Shown here: positions 11,562 through 22,317 of the stretch, piece after piece | Numbering within the stretch: the first letter of the stretch is position 1 | Layout of the letters: the number at the start of each line of letters is the position of its first letter | Assembly: GCA_003508835.1 (NCBI GenBank) | Contig: PUFA01000311.1 | Coordinates: forward strand, 1,178,001 to 1,242,000 | Origin: Eonycteris spelaea | Lineage: Eukaryota; Chordata; Mammalia; Chiroptera; Pteropodidae | Length of the DNA stretch: 64,000 nucleotides | Direction of reading: 5' to 3' | Program-made: the position numbers and the translations under genes | Notes under the pieces: model-generated | Database searches by the model: none | The model's input: the letters and a program-made list of their open reading frames with translations, nothing else | What the model was told of the DNA's origin: nothing

Positions 11562-11785
11562 ACAGTGTGTAAGCGTTCAGATTCTGGAGGCGTCTGCCTG
11601 AGTTTAAGTCCTGCTTTGGTCACTTGCTCAGGCCATTAAGCACTCCATTCTGACTCTCGATTTCCTCACCTGTGAAATGGCAACAATGATATTGCCACCC
11701 TGGAGAGTGGTCACGAGGCGTTAGAACCGTTCTCACGTGTAGAGTTAGTAAGCATTGTATAAATAGTTGTCATGTTATCAATGAT
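11562..11785 (+). mobile_element. MIR SINE, sense
   Basis: Near full length: GGAACAGTGTGTAAGCG, TTCAGATTCTGGAGGC, GAGTTTAAGTCCTGC, TTTCCTCACCTGTGAAATGG, then the CATTGTATAAATAGTTGTC tail. It abuts the old L1 remnant and may have been inserted into it. Confidence 0.9.
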
Positions 11786-11869
11786 TTGTGTGTGTGTGTG
11801 CATAATTTGGACCCGGTCACTGATTTTGTCTTACCTTCTACTGCTCACCCCATTTGAGTGACGCTGACC

Positions 11870-12152
11870 TCTATATCCTCCTCAGGGTCTTTTTTCCTTC
11901 TGTTTCTACCTCCGAAGTGCTTTCCTCCCAACAGACTGTGGCTCGCTCCATTCATTCGACCTCATGGCACCCGGGAGGGAGGCTGGTAGTGTTTGAGGAT
12001 GAATTAATTAAGACTAGCAAAGCCTCCCCAAGCAGACTATGGGAGGACTCTGAACTAGAAATAAACTTCGGCTGTTTTAAATCAGTGAGATTTGGGCCTG
12101 TTTGTTATCGTAGCTTCCATTAGCTTATCCTGTTATCCTGACTGATACACAC
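11870..12152 (+). mobile_element. LTR-type remnant, sense
   Basis: The 3' part has AAATAAACTTCGGC (poly-A-signal-like), TTTAAATCAGTGAGATTTGG and a TATCCTGACTGATACAC end, the arrangement I recall for old mammalian LTRs. The 5' limit is approximate and the family unresolved. Confidence 0.6.
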
Positions 12153-13290
12153 ATCAAGCTCCCTGACAACAGTCTGGCACTGTTGCTGGACTGTGTTAAA
12201 AAATTCAAAACATTGGAGCTGGAATTTCTTTACAGACAAAAGATTTTGCCTCGGCAAACTGTTCCAGAGGGAAGTGGATGAGGCTATATTTAGAGCATGA
12301 AGCAAGTGGACTGTTCTAGAGCATTCAGACTGATAAGCATGCTCAAAATCACATTCAAAATGCCCCACCTACCACCTGGTTGGAAACATTAACAAAGTAT
12401 AGTAGTTGACAGTGTTTCTTTTGTATGGTGCACACACACGTGTGTAGCTGAGAGTTGTTCGGTCGCAAGAAACAGAAAGCATCTGATCGAATCCGGAGAC
12501 GTTATATTAATTGTTCAAGATCAAACTAAGAAACAAAGGAGGCCCCCGAAGATCTGGATCTTTGCACTTTGTTTCCCCTGTTGTTAATTTGAGCCTGACA
12601 AAGTTCTATAAAAACCACGAAGTGTGTTTTCGGATTCTCTCCCATCATCAGTTGATGGAATTCTCACAGGATTTGCATGTCAGTTCCGTGTTGAATTTTC
12701 ATCATTTTGCCCTCGTCTGTTTTATGCCCTCGTTCCTCTTGATGATATCTTTTACCCTCCTGGGAAATCTCCCTCCCGGTGTTATGATATACATATTAGC
12801 ACTTGTGTTTCTGTCACCTGATTTCAGAATTTCTATAAAGGACGGACTTAGGGAAGTTTCGACTGGAGGCCCACGTCCACAGTACTTTAGTTAAGGATGA
12901 GGAAATATCAGTTGTCCGTATCAGGGGCTGGGGGAGTTGCCGCTGGCGATGACAGGGGAACAAAGCCCGTCCGTCCCCTGGGACCGTGACTGCCATCTTC
13001 CTGGAGAATCGTTCTAAAGGTGACAACGTTCTCCAGCCGTCTTCCGTGTTCCTCAAACGAGACCCCGACCAGCTCGCTTCTGGTATCGTCACAATCACAG
13101 CGAGCAGAATGGGTTTGGTATCTATCTGATCAGTTCCCTGTGAGACTGTGGAAAAGTCGCTCAGATCCCTAGATGGGGAACGACGAGATGACTTTACTGC
13201 GTTATGGCAGAAATCACACGTGGGCGCTTCTAGGAGTGGCCCTCTTCAGCGAGGGCTCGAGAAACGCTGATTTGCCTCTTTTTCCGAGAG
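12153..13290. other. Unique sequence, no gene recognised
   Basis: AT-moderate sequence with chance open frames up to 127 codons. One at 12511-12894 is rich in F/L/S and is not supported by splice context. No repeat family assigned. Confidence 0.4.
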
Positions 13291-13301
13291 TTGCTGGGGG
13301 C

Positions 13302-13545
13302 AGGCGGCGTAGCCCGGTGGGGAAGCGTGCGAGCTCCGAAGTCACAGAGCTGGGTTCGGATCCTAACCTCTTCCTCCTGCCAGCTGCGTGTACACTGGTG
13401 GCAAAGCGCTCACTTCACTGGCCTCCCTCACTCTGTCTACACACGAAGAAGGCGAGGGGCTCGGACATATCGTGGGGCTTATAGGAGCTATTGAACACAC
13501 GGCATCCGGTGTGTTGTGAACACTTAAGAAATGGTAGGTCGCATC
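13302..13545 (+). mobile_element. MIR SINE, sense, CpG-rich copy
   Basis: GGCGTAGCCCGGTGG, then a GAGCTGGGTTCGGATCC segment that matches the MIR B-box region (GGTTCGAATCC type), followed by MIR central and 3' parts to TGTGAACACTTAAG. The copy holds many CG pairs where the family usually has TG or CA. Confidence 0.8.
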
Positions 13546-14035
13546 GGCTTCATTATCAAATACCAGTCTCTTCTTACCCAGTCTCGTGTCTTCCAGCACA
13601 ACCCGCAAATGCCAATCTGAAACCCGTGGGGCCGTCACGTGTTTTGGAAGTCGGAAGGATGCGGCGGTCCGTGTGCTGTGCGTGCTGCAGCACCCCACCG
13701 CCACGTGTGGTCTGGGTGTGCACTCCACGGTCAGCCTGTGACTGCACTGAAGTAGGTGACGGTTCGTGCCCAGTGGGACGTGGGAGAAATAAAGGGTATA
13801 AATAACTTCGTGTGAGCTCGAGTCCAGTTTTGCTGCCAAACATGTTTGTGACCAAATTAATGAAAAAAAAAAAATCGGCTTCCAGAGCTCCTTTTGGAAT
13901 TCACGGACCTGTGCGATCATTATACGCTCTGCCACTCCGCCTTCCGAGCTATTTCCATGAGCCATTTCCACTCGAAGCCGTGCTCCTCCGCCGCGTCTCT
14001 TCATCTTTAACCCTTCGAGGCGTCTTTTGAACTCT
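13546..14035. other. Unique sequence, no gene recognised
   Basis: An antisense chance open frame of 213 codons (13363-14004) crosses a MIR and this stretch. Its left part reads through repeat DNA and no domain is recognisable. A run of about 12 A is at 13861-13874. Confidence 0.4.
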
Positions 14036-14039
14036 TAGC

Positions 14040-14400
14040 TCTCCCCCCGCGACCGCCTTCGTTTCACTTCCCCCTCTCCTCTCGGCCTCTGTTCTTTGTC
14101 CCCACCTGGGTGTCCCTGTCTCGCCATGCGGTTCGCTTGCTCATGGCACGTGGCCCATTTTCCCATTCTCTGTTGTCTCTCCCCGTTTCCTGCGCTCCAG
14201 CTTCCTCCCCCTTCCTCTCCTCCCCTGTGGCTGTCCCACCTTCTCCCTTCTGTGCCGAGGGCTCCCTTGTGCAGAGCCATCTTCCACCTGCCATTTCCTT
14301 TTTGGCCCTTTGCTGGTTTCCGGGTGCCCTTGGCTCCCACCCCGACTGCCACACCATCCTCTTTCTCCTTTAATTCCTCCGTCTCCTCCAGATAGCCCTC
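14040..14400. repeat. Pyrimidine-rich low-complexity segment
   Basis: About 360 bases with strong C/T bias on the plus strand (CTCCCCC, TTCCTCCCC, TCTCC words). The antisense open frames are lysine/glutamate/glycine-rich and reflect composition. Confidence 0.65.
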
Positions 14401-14424
14401 TTCGTCCACTCTTTATTTTACAAT

Positions 14425-14665
14425 GCCAATAATATCATTAGGATAATTTATCGAGCTCTTACTGTGTGCTAAGCACTTGACACGGATCGTTTAATTTCAT
14501 CCTTGCAGCACACCACGAGGTAGGGACTTTCTTAATCCTCATCTTTCAATGAGAAAATTCGGTCTGCGAGATAAAGCGACTCGCTTAAGTGGTCGGGGAA
14601 CAGGAATGGAATTCAAACCCTGTCGCCTTAAATCTCTGCGTTTAATCCGTGTTGCATTAAACTAA
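14425..14665 (-). mobile_element. MIR SINE, antisense
   Basis: CTTACTGTGTGCTAAGCACTT, GATCGTTTAATTTCATCC, CACCACGAGGTAGGGAC and AATGAGAAAATTCGG are the reverse-complement MIR order. Near full length. Confidence 0.9.
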
Positions 14666-15160
14666 TTCCCAAGCTCATGATTCGAGTCACTATGCCTATA
14701 TTCTCTTCATTGCAGAGGATATTACCAACTCAGTTATTTCATTTATCTCTTCTTTCTAGGTCCTTGTAGATCCTTAATATGATTCAACTCTGCCTGCCTC
14801 TTTTTCAGTGTGCCATTTGCCATGGGTGGTTTGTCCAGATTTGTCTCTTTCTACAGTCGGGTTCCTGGTCCTTATCTTTTCCTGGCGACACACTGAGATG
14901 ATTTCATAATCCCCAAATACTTGTGGCGGAGCATAGGAACTGTCTCAGTTTCAAATATTCTCCCCCAAAAATCACTGAAGTGTCCAGGACATAGAGGCCG
15001 GGCAGCAGAAATAGAGTCTGTCTCCCCCGTTACCATATGCCTGCTTCTGAACACACCATGCCAAGTCGCATCTTGGCAAATGACTTTATGTCATGGACTC
15101 GCCAGCTATCTGGGAATAACTGAACCGATGAGTTTTGTTTTTTTTTGACCGATGATTATT
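14666..15160. other. Unique sequence, no gene recognised
   Basis: Intermediate composition and short open frames only. A run of nine T is at 15139-15147. Confidence 0.4.
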
Positions 15161-15164
15161 ATAT

Positions 15165-15300
15165 TAGTCAGGCTAGGCTCCACTGTGCTGCGGTAAAATA
15201 AACCTCACGTTCCTAGTTTAATGGGACACAGATCCATGTCTCTACACGTCACTGTCAGAGGGGGCTCTGGCTTTTCTCCTTGACATTTCCCCTTGAACAG
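15165..15300 (-). mobile_element. LTR-like remnant, antisense
   Basis: TTAGTCAGGCTAGGCTCC, then GCTGCGGTAAAATAAACC resemble the antisense start of MaLR-like LTRs with the pattern 'ctgcgataaca'. Short and diverged. Confidence 0.45.
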
Positions 15301-15374
15301 GGACTTAGGGGTCTCTCATCTTTCAACTCCACCATCTCAAAGTTCTTTGCTCCCAGCAACTCGGACGGGAGAGG

Positions 15375-15492
15375 GCTGTGGCGTATTCGCAGACGGTTAC
15401 GCACAGGGCAGTCATCATCACCTTCATTTTTCAGATGAGGGGGTGTGTTCATTGCCCAAGGTTGTCCAGGTTAGTAAGTGGTAGATTCCAGA
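15375..15492 (-). mobile_element. MIR fragment, antisense
   Basis: ATTTTTCAGATGAGGGGG, then CCCAAGGTTGTCCAGG and TTAGTAAGTGGTAGATTCC match the reverse-complement MIR core. Confidence 0.75.
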
Positions 15493-15604
15493 CGAATATC
15501 GCAGCCTGACTCTTCTTTGCAATATATGGTTTGTTACTAAGGATGTTTTGTCTATGTCAGTGTTTCCTGTCTTGATCGACTGATGTGGGAATAACAGAAT
15601 TTCC

Positions 15605-15890
15605 CTACCCTCTTCCTGATAATTCCAGCAAAAGTCCCAGGAAGGATTCTCATTGGTTGGGCTTGGGCCATATGTTCATCCTCAAACCAATCGCTGTGGC
15701 CTGGAGAATGCAGTGTGCTGACTGGCCAGGCTGTGTCCTGTGTCTAGAGTGGAGGGTACCGTCGCCCCTACAATATGTAACGGGGACATTGGGGAACCAT
15801 CCCCCTAATAAATCCAGAATGTCGTTACTGAAAGAAAAGGCAGTAGGTGTCGGGCAGGCCGATCAAGATAAGATCCACCTACCCTGAACA
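15605..15890 (+). mobile_element. Old interspersed repeat of unresolved family, sense copy
   Basis: Recognised by AATTCCAGCAAAAGTCCCAG, CATTGGTTGGGCTTGGGCC, AAACCAATCGCTGTGGCC and GAATGCAGTGTGCTGACTGG, a pattern I recall in old mammalian repeats but cannot name. A second copy in the opposite orientation starts about 55 bases downstream. Confidence 0.7.
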
Positions 15891-15944
15891 CCTGAATGAA
15901 GAAGGAAAGGTAACACAGAATTAGTGAGTAGAGAAATAAACTAA

Positions 15945-16060
15945 TGGGCGTGTGGCCCAGACCTGGCCCATCAGAACACTGCATTGTCCGGGCCGTCGTG
16001 ATTGGTTTGGGCCCAAGCCCAACCACTGGGAGCCCTCCCTGGAGTAAACGAAGGAACAAA
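15945..16060 (-). mobile_element. Old interspersed repeat of unresolved family, antisense copy
   Basis: CACTGCATTGTCCGGGCC, GTGATTGGTTTGGGCCCAAG and CCCAACCACTGGGAGCC are the reverse complement of the core of the copy at 15605-15890. Together they form inverted arms of about 70 bases. Confidence 0.7.
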
Positions 16061-16379
16061 TGATGGTGCTTTGGTGGAGGACGAGAGAATTCTTCCGAAT
16101 GATGAAAAGCGAGTTAAGGGCATGTTGACAGTACAATGAAGATAAAATTTGCCCGTTGAGGGCTCGTCTTGCTTAGAGTGAATTTTCAAGGACCCAGAAA
16201 CTTCCCGAGGCAGAAGTGATCATAGTCTCCCCTTTCAACGTCTCTTAATCCCATTGGAGCAGAAGCAGCCTCAGGCCGTCAGCCCACTCCCCGCTACAAA
16301 GCAACTCCACGAGGGGAAGGTGGTCCCTTCCTCCCTACCCACCAAGGCTTCCCCTCTCCATCAGTTCCCGGCCATCGCC

Positions 16380-16530
16380 CTCCTCCTCAGAAACGCTTTG
16401 CCATCAGCGAGGCCGAACCCTGGCCAGGCGGCCCATCCGCGTCCCTTCCGCGGCCAGAGCGGCTTCGGCAGAGCCAGGCCCGGAGTGCGTTCCTCTCCCC
16501 CTGACGCGCTGAGGTTTTGTCTGTAGGCCT
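16380..16530. other. CpG-rich patch
   Basis: About 14 CG pairs in about 150 bases (GCGGCCAGAGCGGCTTCGG and neighbours), well above the surroundings. Too short for a standard CpG island call, but it lies directly upstream of the splice-bounded segment at 16712. Confidence 0.5.
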
Positions 16531-16534
16531 TTGT

Positions 16535-16687
16535 GCTAAGTTCCTCCGGAGAGAGGTAAACTGCTTTTAAGTAATTGCTGAAGAAGGCATAAACCAGGGG
16601 AATTTGATTTGAGTATGCAATTGGAATCGGGAAATGCTCGTATAAATAACCGAAGCAGCTGAACGCTGCAGGTTTGTGCTCTATGGA
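16535..16687. promoter_or_regulatory. AT-rich candidate conserved block
   Basis: Unique sequence with CTTTTAAGTAATTGCTGAA, GAGTATGCAATTGG and CGTATAAATAACCGAAGC. The style (AATTG, ATAAA, TAATTG words) is that of conserved non-coding elements. It directly precedes the poly-T tract of the candidate exon. Confidence 0.3.
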
Positions 16688-16711
16688 TTTTTTTTTTTTT
16701 TTTAATCGCAG

Positions 16712-16813
16712 GGTCTTCAGAGTAGAAGAGCCGCCGCCGCAGCTGAAAGCACCCGGGCCTCCCGCTCCGGTCCCGCACGGGTTTGGCTTCATCGGCGGCC
16801 GGTCTGGAGCTTG
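16712..16813 (+). other. Candidate exon bounded by splice-like sites
   Basis: Sixteen consecutive T (16688-16703) lead to AATCGCAG, an acceptor-like end at 16711. After 102 bases comes a donor-like GTAAGT at 16814. The enclosed segment is GC-rich, is a multiple of three, and is open in two forward frames. One frame (starting at 16713) reads as a proline-rich peptide containing VEEPPPQLKAPGPP, which looks more protein-like than most chance frames. I do not recognise the protein. It may be a real coding or non-coding exon, or a chance combination of a T-run and a donor. No neighbouring exon is seen. Confidence 0.3.
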
Positions 16814-18435
16814 GTAAGTTGACCCTGACTGTCTGATCTGTATGGTTGGAAAGGGAAAGCGCTCGAACCCCGTCCCCCCGCCCCAAATAATGCTGCGCTC
16901 TGAAGTGGTGACACGGTGGTGAGACGGCTTCAAAACACAAAACCGTTTCGGACTAGGAAGCAGAGGAGGGGCTGGCGAGCGGGAGCCACGTGGACACCGG
17001 GAGTGTCACGCTCGGCTTTTCCTGCAGTGACCGCCCTCCCCCCGAAATCCCAGAGGCGGAAGGCTCTGGCTCACGTTATGTCAGAGCTGCAGGTCGCCCA
17101 TGGCTCCCCCCAGGCCGCCTCCTGGCCCTGCCACTGTCGTGGTCGTGACAGAGGCTCCAGAGGGCCAGACGCAACCACAGCGGTGTGTTTCCAGCTCCTG
17201 CTTGGCTGTGGCGTGTGCCACGCCTGCTCGTTCTGTGGGCCAGAACAGGTTTCCCGGCTGCCGAGCCCAGGGACAGTAGGTGGTGATTATACTCTGCCTA
17301 GTGGGGAGCATCACAGGAGAAAGCAGGGTGCAGATCCTCGTGGACGAGCAAGGCGTTCCGCCACCGGAAGGTGCAGACATTCTTGCAGTGAGGGAATGTG
17401 AAAACCGAGAGAGCGAAGTTGCCTGAATCCACTTCTTTCGATGATGTCACCGACCTTGACTGGCGGCTCAATTCACCCAGCAATGTTCGCTTACTCACTG
17501 CACGTCACCCCAGATTCCTCCCTCCTCTCTACCTGTCACAGCCAGCGATCGCCCACATCCTTGTCAATTCTACTTCCCAGACGCCCCTCCCAAGCCCAGC
17601 CTCTCTCGCCTCGCCTCATTCCCCAGGCCTTTCGTGCCCCTGGGCCTGAGCTCGTGTCATAACTAGGTCCCCCCTGAAGTCCTCCCACAGATATTAGTGC
17701 CATCCTTCTTCGTGTCACCCGTATAGACTCAGTTCTTGCCACTCGCCAGCCTTGCGTGCGGCGTTTACTGTCTAAGACAGACTGGCTGGTCACAAGTGAG
17801 CTGGGTTAGCGGGGGGGGGGGGACTGGGGCGTGTCACGTCTCCTCTGGGCCTTGCTGTGTGGGGAGAGCTATAGGACCCAGGGAAACTGGGCCTGGACCG
17901 CTGGCACTGCTTGGAGCAGGCCAAGGGGAGACCCGATGCTCCAGAAGGCCCAGGGGCATGGACTCCTCACCTCCCTGCCCCTCGGGACCAGTTCCTGTCG
18001 CTCATCGCCTCCTGCTCCCTAAGCCCCAGTGAGCGGCCCCGGGACCTGTTCCGGCGTAAGGCTTGATCGCCCACTCCCAGAGAGTGGAGAGGCGACTCTC
18101 GTTCTCTTTGGATCGGGATTATCCTGGCCAGTTTTCCTCCGTCACTGTATTAGAGAGGTGGTGACCATGCTTGGAATTTGCTGGAAGTTTCTCTGTCTCG
18201 AAGGGACTCTGCGCCTTTGCTCATGCTTGGTTCTTTGTGGCTCTGAGGCATTTCACCCTCCAATTAATCAACCCTCGGCCCCTCCCCCTCCCCTGCTCTT
18301 CTACCCTCCTCGATCCGGAAAACTCCTACGCGGTGTATTGAGTCCAGCTCACGGCACATCTTTGTCGAGAGCTCCGTCTTCCCCAGAGAATTATTTACGT
18401 CCTCTCTCGAGCTCTTGCACATTGTCACCTTCATT
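16814..18435. other. GC-intermediate sequence, no gene recognised
   Basis: Chance open frames up to 161 codons (16916-17401) with no domain. A run of 12 G is at 17811-17822. The stretch around 17530-17660 is C/T-rich and may be an L2-like remnant, but I cannot support this. Confidence 0.4.
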
Positions 18436-18439
18436 CGCT

Positions 18440-19060
18440 TAGCCCCGTGATAGCTGCTGAGAGTTTTCTACGTGCCAGACACTGTGTAACCGGTAATGAC
18501 ACAGATGACGCCTCTTTCGTCGTGATACCTGTTGACTAGTGGGAACGTGACGTCCAGGGAGCCAACAGTACACCAGGTGGTTCTCATGGAGCGAGGGCTG
18601 TGCAGGGGATAAGTGAGGTAGTAAGCCAGAGAGTCACGGGGCGAGGCCACTTAGACAGCGAAGGCGGGAGAAACCTCCTCGGGGAAGTACCATGTCACCC
18701 GAGGCTGGAGAGATGAGAGGGAACGAGGCTCGTGACTAGCTGGAGAAAGAGGAGGCGAGGGAGGACCAGCAAGGACAACATCCGGGAGGCAAGAAAGGGC
18801 GCGATGGGCCTAGAGCTTCACCGGCCATCAGGAGTGGAGTCTGGGACGGGTGAGGGGAGCGGGTGGGATGGGGCACGTGGAGGTGTGGAGGTCTGGAGGT
18901 GGAGTCGGGGGTGCTGGAGGCCAATCCCGGAGCGATGGGAAGACGGCAAAGGATTTTCAGCACGGGAATGGCACGACGTGAGGCACCATTTTCGACCATC
19001 GCCTGCGCGTTGTGTGGGTTGCAATGGGAAGCAGGTGCAGACACAGGGAAAAAACGGCTT
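18440..19060 (-). mobile_element. L2 LINE 3' portion, antisense
   Basis: TTCTACGTGCCAGACACTG and CTGTTGACTAGTGGGAACG begin the antisense L2 3' end. The CACGGGAATGGCACGACG and TGGGTTGCAATGGG segments further on match the antisense region that usually reads 'gggagtgacatgatc'. Diverged and CpG-rich. Open frames here are chance. Confidence 0.75.
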
Positions 19061-19324
19061 TTTATCTTCAGAGAGGCTCCTGCACTAACCCCGGCGAGCA
19101 CCGGGGTCAGGGCCATGCGCCTGCGAGGCGGTGGACGGAGCTGTTTCGTTAATAGAACTGACAGGAACTCGGGTCTGACAGAAAGGGAGCCCTCGGGAAA
19201 GGCCTTTGTCACACAGGAGACCAGACAGGTGGGAGGCCTTTTCTGAAACGTGGAGGATGGGGGAGGAGCCCGGAGTGGGGTAAAAGCAGACCTCTGTCGC
19301 CGGCAGAAGCAGTCGGAGTCGCCC

Positions 19325-19415
19325 ATTAGTGAGCCACGAGGGTGCTGTCCCTCCAGGGCGCAGCCCAGTGTCCGACACATTAACAGGTGCTCCAAACGCA
19401 TTTGTCGAAGGGGAG
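19325..19415 (+). mobile_element. L2 3' terminal fragment, sense
   Basis: GCCCAGTGTCCGACACATTA and CAGGTGCTCCAAACGCATTT match the end of L2 (cagtgcctggcacat - aggtgctcaataaat type). Confidence 0.65.
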
Positions 19416-19439
19416 AATCTAAACGATATGCTTAAAAGC

Positions 19440-19690
19440 TACAGATGACTAATGGCTTCTCGAACAACGGGCGATCCAAGGTCCGTAGCAATGGCTAATT
19501 AAACCGTTCCAATCCGATGTCCAAAATATTGTATGCTAGAGACCCCCCCTCCGCTCCCCATTAATTGAGCAGGCCCCGTCTTCTTTGCTCCTGTAGTCCA
19601 TTGTTCTTCAAGTGTAATTAGCCCTCGTGTTGTGACAGTAAACGAGGCCGTGGTGCTTTGATAAATGGCTTGTTTCTGCGGAAAGAGGAT
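19440..19690. promoter_or_regulatory. AT-rich candidate conserved non-coding element
   Basis: Unique block with ATGGCTAATTAAACCG, TCCATTGTTCTTCAAG (SOX-type CATTGT), GTGTAATTAGCCC, CATTAATTGAGC and GCTTTGATAAATGG. Several TAATTA homeodomain cores fall within 130 bases. No repeat signature. Conservation is inferred, not shown. Confidence 0.4.
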
Positions 19691-19829
19691 TTGTGAATAC
19701 AAATCTCGGTCGCCTCCCCCTTTCTCCCAGCTCCTCCTCCTCCTTCGGATGGCCCTTGGGTCCCACTATCCCCTCCCTGAAGGCCATGTTCCTTAAAAAA
19801 AGACAGACACACAGAAATGAGAGTTAGTT

Positions 19830-20000
19830 ATTGAACTCCTACCACGTGGCGGGCAGATACATCGCGTGAGATACGGCAACCCTGAAAAGTAATTTTTAAA
19901 AAATCCGTACGTTCCAGCCGAGGAAACTCCATGAAGCTCATGCAGAGTGAAAACCCCGCAGTTACCAGAAGGCTGAGTTGAGTTCTGATGAGCCCGGGTT
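19830..20000 (-). mobile_element. MIR fragment, antisense
   Basis: ATTGAACTCCTACCACGTGG, then a degraded tail with CGAGGAAACTCCATGAAGC and CGCAGTTACCAGAAGGC, the antisense MIR order. Confidence 0.65.
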
Positions 20001-20770
20001 CCAGTCGTGCAGGGTGAGAAGGTCTTGCGAGCTGGTGCCCAGCAGTGCGAATACCCTTAGTTTTGCTGAAATGCCTGCTTAGAAAGGGCGGAGCTGGCAG
20101 AGTTGACGTTATGTGTTATCTACCATGCGCCCAGAAAAGCTGCCTCTGGCGGACTGAGGACTTGAACCCGTGTCTCTAGGACCCAGTGGAGTTCAGCCGG
20201 AGGGAGAATGCTGTCTGCTTTGGCTGGGGTGGGGAGGCCAGGGCGCCAGACCTCTGTGTGCGGTTGGGCGTGTTCCTCTGCCGCAGCATCCTTGAGAAGG
20301 GAAAGGTGCCTCTGCTAGACTGTAGGTGGAGTCAGGTGACGGGATGGCCCTGCCTTGCGAGAGGTTTTTGTCCCTCCTTGGAAGGAGGCTCCGGGTGGCC
20401 CTGGGAAGCAACCAGGGTGGCCACGTGAGTCCCAAGCCTCAGCGTCACGAATGGAGTTCGAGGTCACTGGGGATCTCATGATGGAGGGGAGACTAGATCC
20501 CAGGACTTGTGATGCTGGGTCCGGTGTCGGTGGAGTGCGCAGAGCCGCACATTGTTTAAGGTTATTTTCATGATTTTATCTAAGGAGCTTTCTAGAATAC
20601 CAAAGTGCACGGCTCCTTCGAGTCACTCAGCCCTGAGCCCTGACCCCAGTGTCCACTAGCGACCTTGGACTTGGGCTCCGGGCGTCCTCCGTGCTGGCCC
20701 TTGGCCCTCGAGTCCGCTCCTCCAGCAGCAGGCTTTCCTTGTGCTTGCCTGACTGCGGAGGCCCCCGAGG
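20001..20770. other. GC-intermediate sequence, no gene recognised
   Basis: Short open frames on both strands at 20186-20573, no domain or splice context. Confidence 0.4.
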
Positions 20771-20774
20771 GCTC

Positions 20775-20895
20775 CTGCCTTAATTAAAATTTAAATTCAC
20801 AAATCATTTCTTAAACCGTCTCACAGGCAGCCAAATAATCACAATCGTTAGCGGGTGGTCGGAGTCGCTTCTGCGTTAATGCTTTCAGAGATGTC
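20775..20895. promoter_or_regulatory. AT-rich candidate conserved non-coding element
   Basis: TTAATTAAAATTTAAATTC, AAATCATTTCTTAAACC and CCAAATAATCACAATCG in a unique block, flanked by GC-rich sequence. Contains a TAATTAA homeodomain core and an ACAATCG word. Confidence 0.35.
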
Positions 20896-21245
20896 AGCTT
20901 AGTCCGGTGACTGCCTCTCTGGTCACCGACCTTGCCAGAGGACTCTGCTTAAACACCTTGGTTTCCCGCGTCTCCAGTTCTGAGCGCACAGCTGCACCCT
21001 GGTCTGGCCTCATTCCTGTCTCCTGGAACTTGCTCGTGCCCTGGGGTCATGCCGGCTCCTCATTTGGGGTCAGCCGATTAGCAGGGAAGGTCTTGAAGCT
21101 CAGGGCAAGTGAGGACCCATCACAAGGTGGAGCGGGCTTCCCTCTGAGCCACCGCTGGGCCTTGCCCGGGGACCTGCCCTTCAGTTCGGCCTCCGCTCTT
21201 GGGGACTTTGTGGGCTGCGCCTCGCAGCTGTCCTTGCTCTAACTC
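20896..21245. other. Unique sequence, no gene recognised
   Basis: One open frame of 111 codons (20907-21242) runs into the MER20 boundary and has no recognisable domain. Confidence 0.4.
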
Positions 21246-21456
21246 GGGGTTTCTCAACCTTGCCACTGTTGACACTTTGCACTGGAAGTTCTTTGTGATG
21301 GGAGGAGGGTCCCGTGCATCGTAGGATGTGTGACGGCATTGCTGGCCTCCACCTACCTGATGCGAGTACATCCCGCAGTCGTGACAACCAGAAGTGTCTC
21401 GAGACACCATTGAAAGTCCACTAGGGGCAAAGTTGCCCAGTCGAGAGCCACTGCCC
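21246..21456 (-). mobile_element. MER20 DNA transposon (hAT-Charlie), antisense
   Basis: Starts GGGGTTTCTCAACCTTGCCA and ends AGTCGAGAGCCACTGC, the terminal inverted repeats of MER20, with GTGTCTCGAGACACC inside. Near full length non-autonomous element. Confidence 0.9.
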
Positions 21457-22310
21457 CAGTCTGCTGGCCTTGCTAAGGCCAGCTCCCTATAGCCTTCTCT
21501 CTACATGTCCAAACTCTGACACTTTTAAAAGGCCACTCAACACACAGAAGAGCGTATTGTCCTGCTTTCCCCTGCCTCGGGGATTTGGACCCTGACAGTC
21601 AGGTCCCGGACCTCTCGTCCCCAAAGAGCTTGTTTATTCTTCACAGAGGGTGGGGCTGGCTGGAAGCCAGCTGTCAATCAAATCCCTTTCATTTCTCCTA
21701 GAGAAGCCACTACACATTGGCCAGGGTGGCTGGCCGCCGGGGCCTTGGACCAGGGCTGTCTCTCTCTGTGGCCCGTGCTCCTGAGCACCCTGTGTCCCTG
21801 CCTCCCACCTGGACTCGCTGCGCCCCGACGGCAGTGACTGAATGGTGGCAGGAGGCTGTGGTCCCGGTTCACTAGCTGGCTGTGTCTTCTCGGGTCGTCA
21901 CTCCTCTCTGGGCCTGATAAGGTACCAGGGGTGAGTTAGGTCATCTGTGCAATCATTTTCTGATGAACACCCCAAAGCCGCGCGTCCGGGCCGAGTGGAA
22001 GCAGCCTGCCAGCCAGCACACGTGTCGTGGTCTCATCACGGGTTCCCGGCCGCGTACCGGGTTAGGGACTCTGCAGGTGCAAAGCCGAGAGCTCTGTGCC
22101 CCCGGGGTCCTAGCCCGGAGGAGGAAACTCACAGGTCGATAAGGACAGTGAGAAGTTATTGTCCCCAGAGTAAAGGTACAAACCAAGCAGGTTGCAGCTC
22201 AGTTGGGGAGGTAAGAAATTATCTCACCTGTGGGATCGAAACCAATTCCTGGAGCAACCCTTTTCTTAGGGAATTCCATGGGAATAAGCAAGTTCCTGTC
22301 ATAGGCTCCA
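21457..22310. other. Unique sequence, no gene recognised
   Basis: GC-intermediate with a 141-codon chance open frame (21947-22372) that continues into an LTR-like repeat. Confidence 0.4.
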
Positions 22311-22317
22311 TCTTCTC

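Noticed and set aside
21419..21434. CTCF-like CCACTAGGGGCAAA
   Set aside because: One base short of the core and part of the MER20 end. Not a convincing site.
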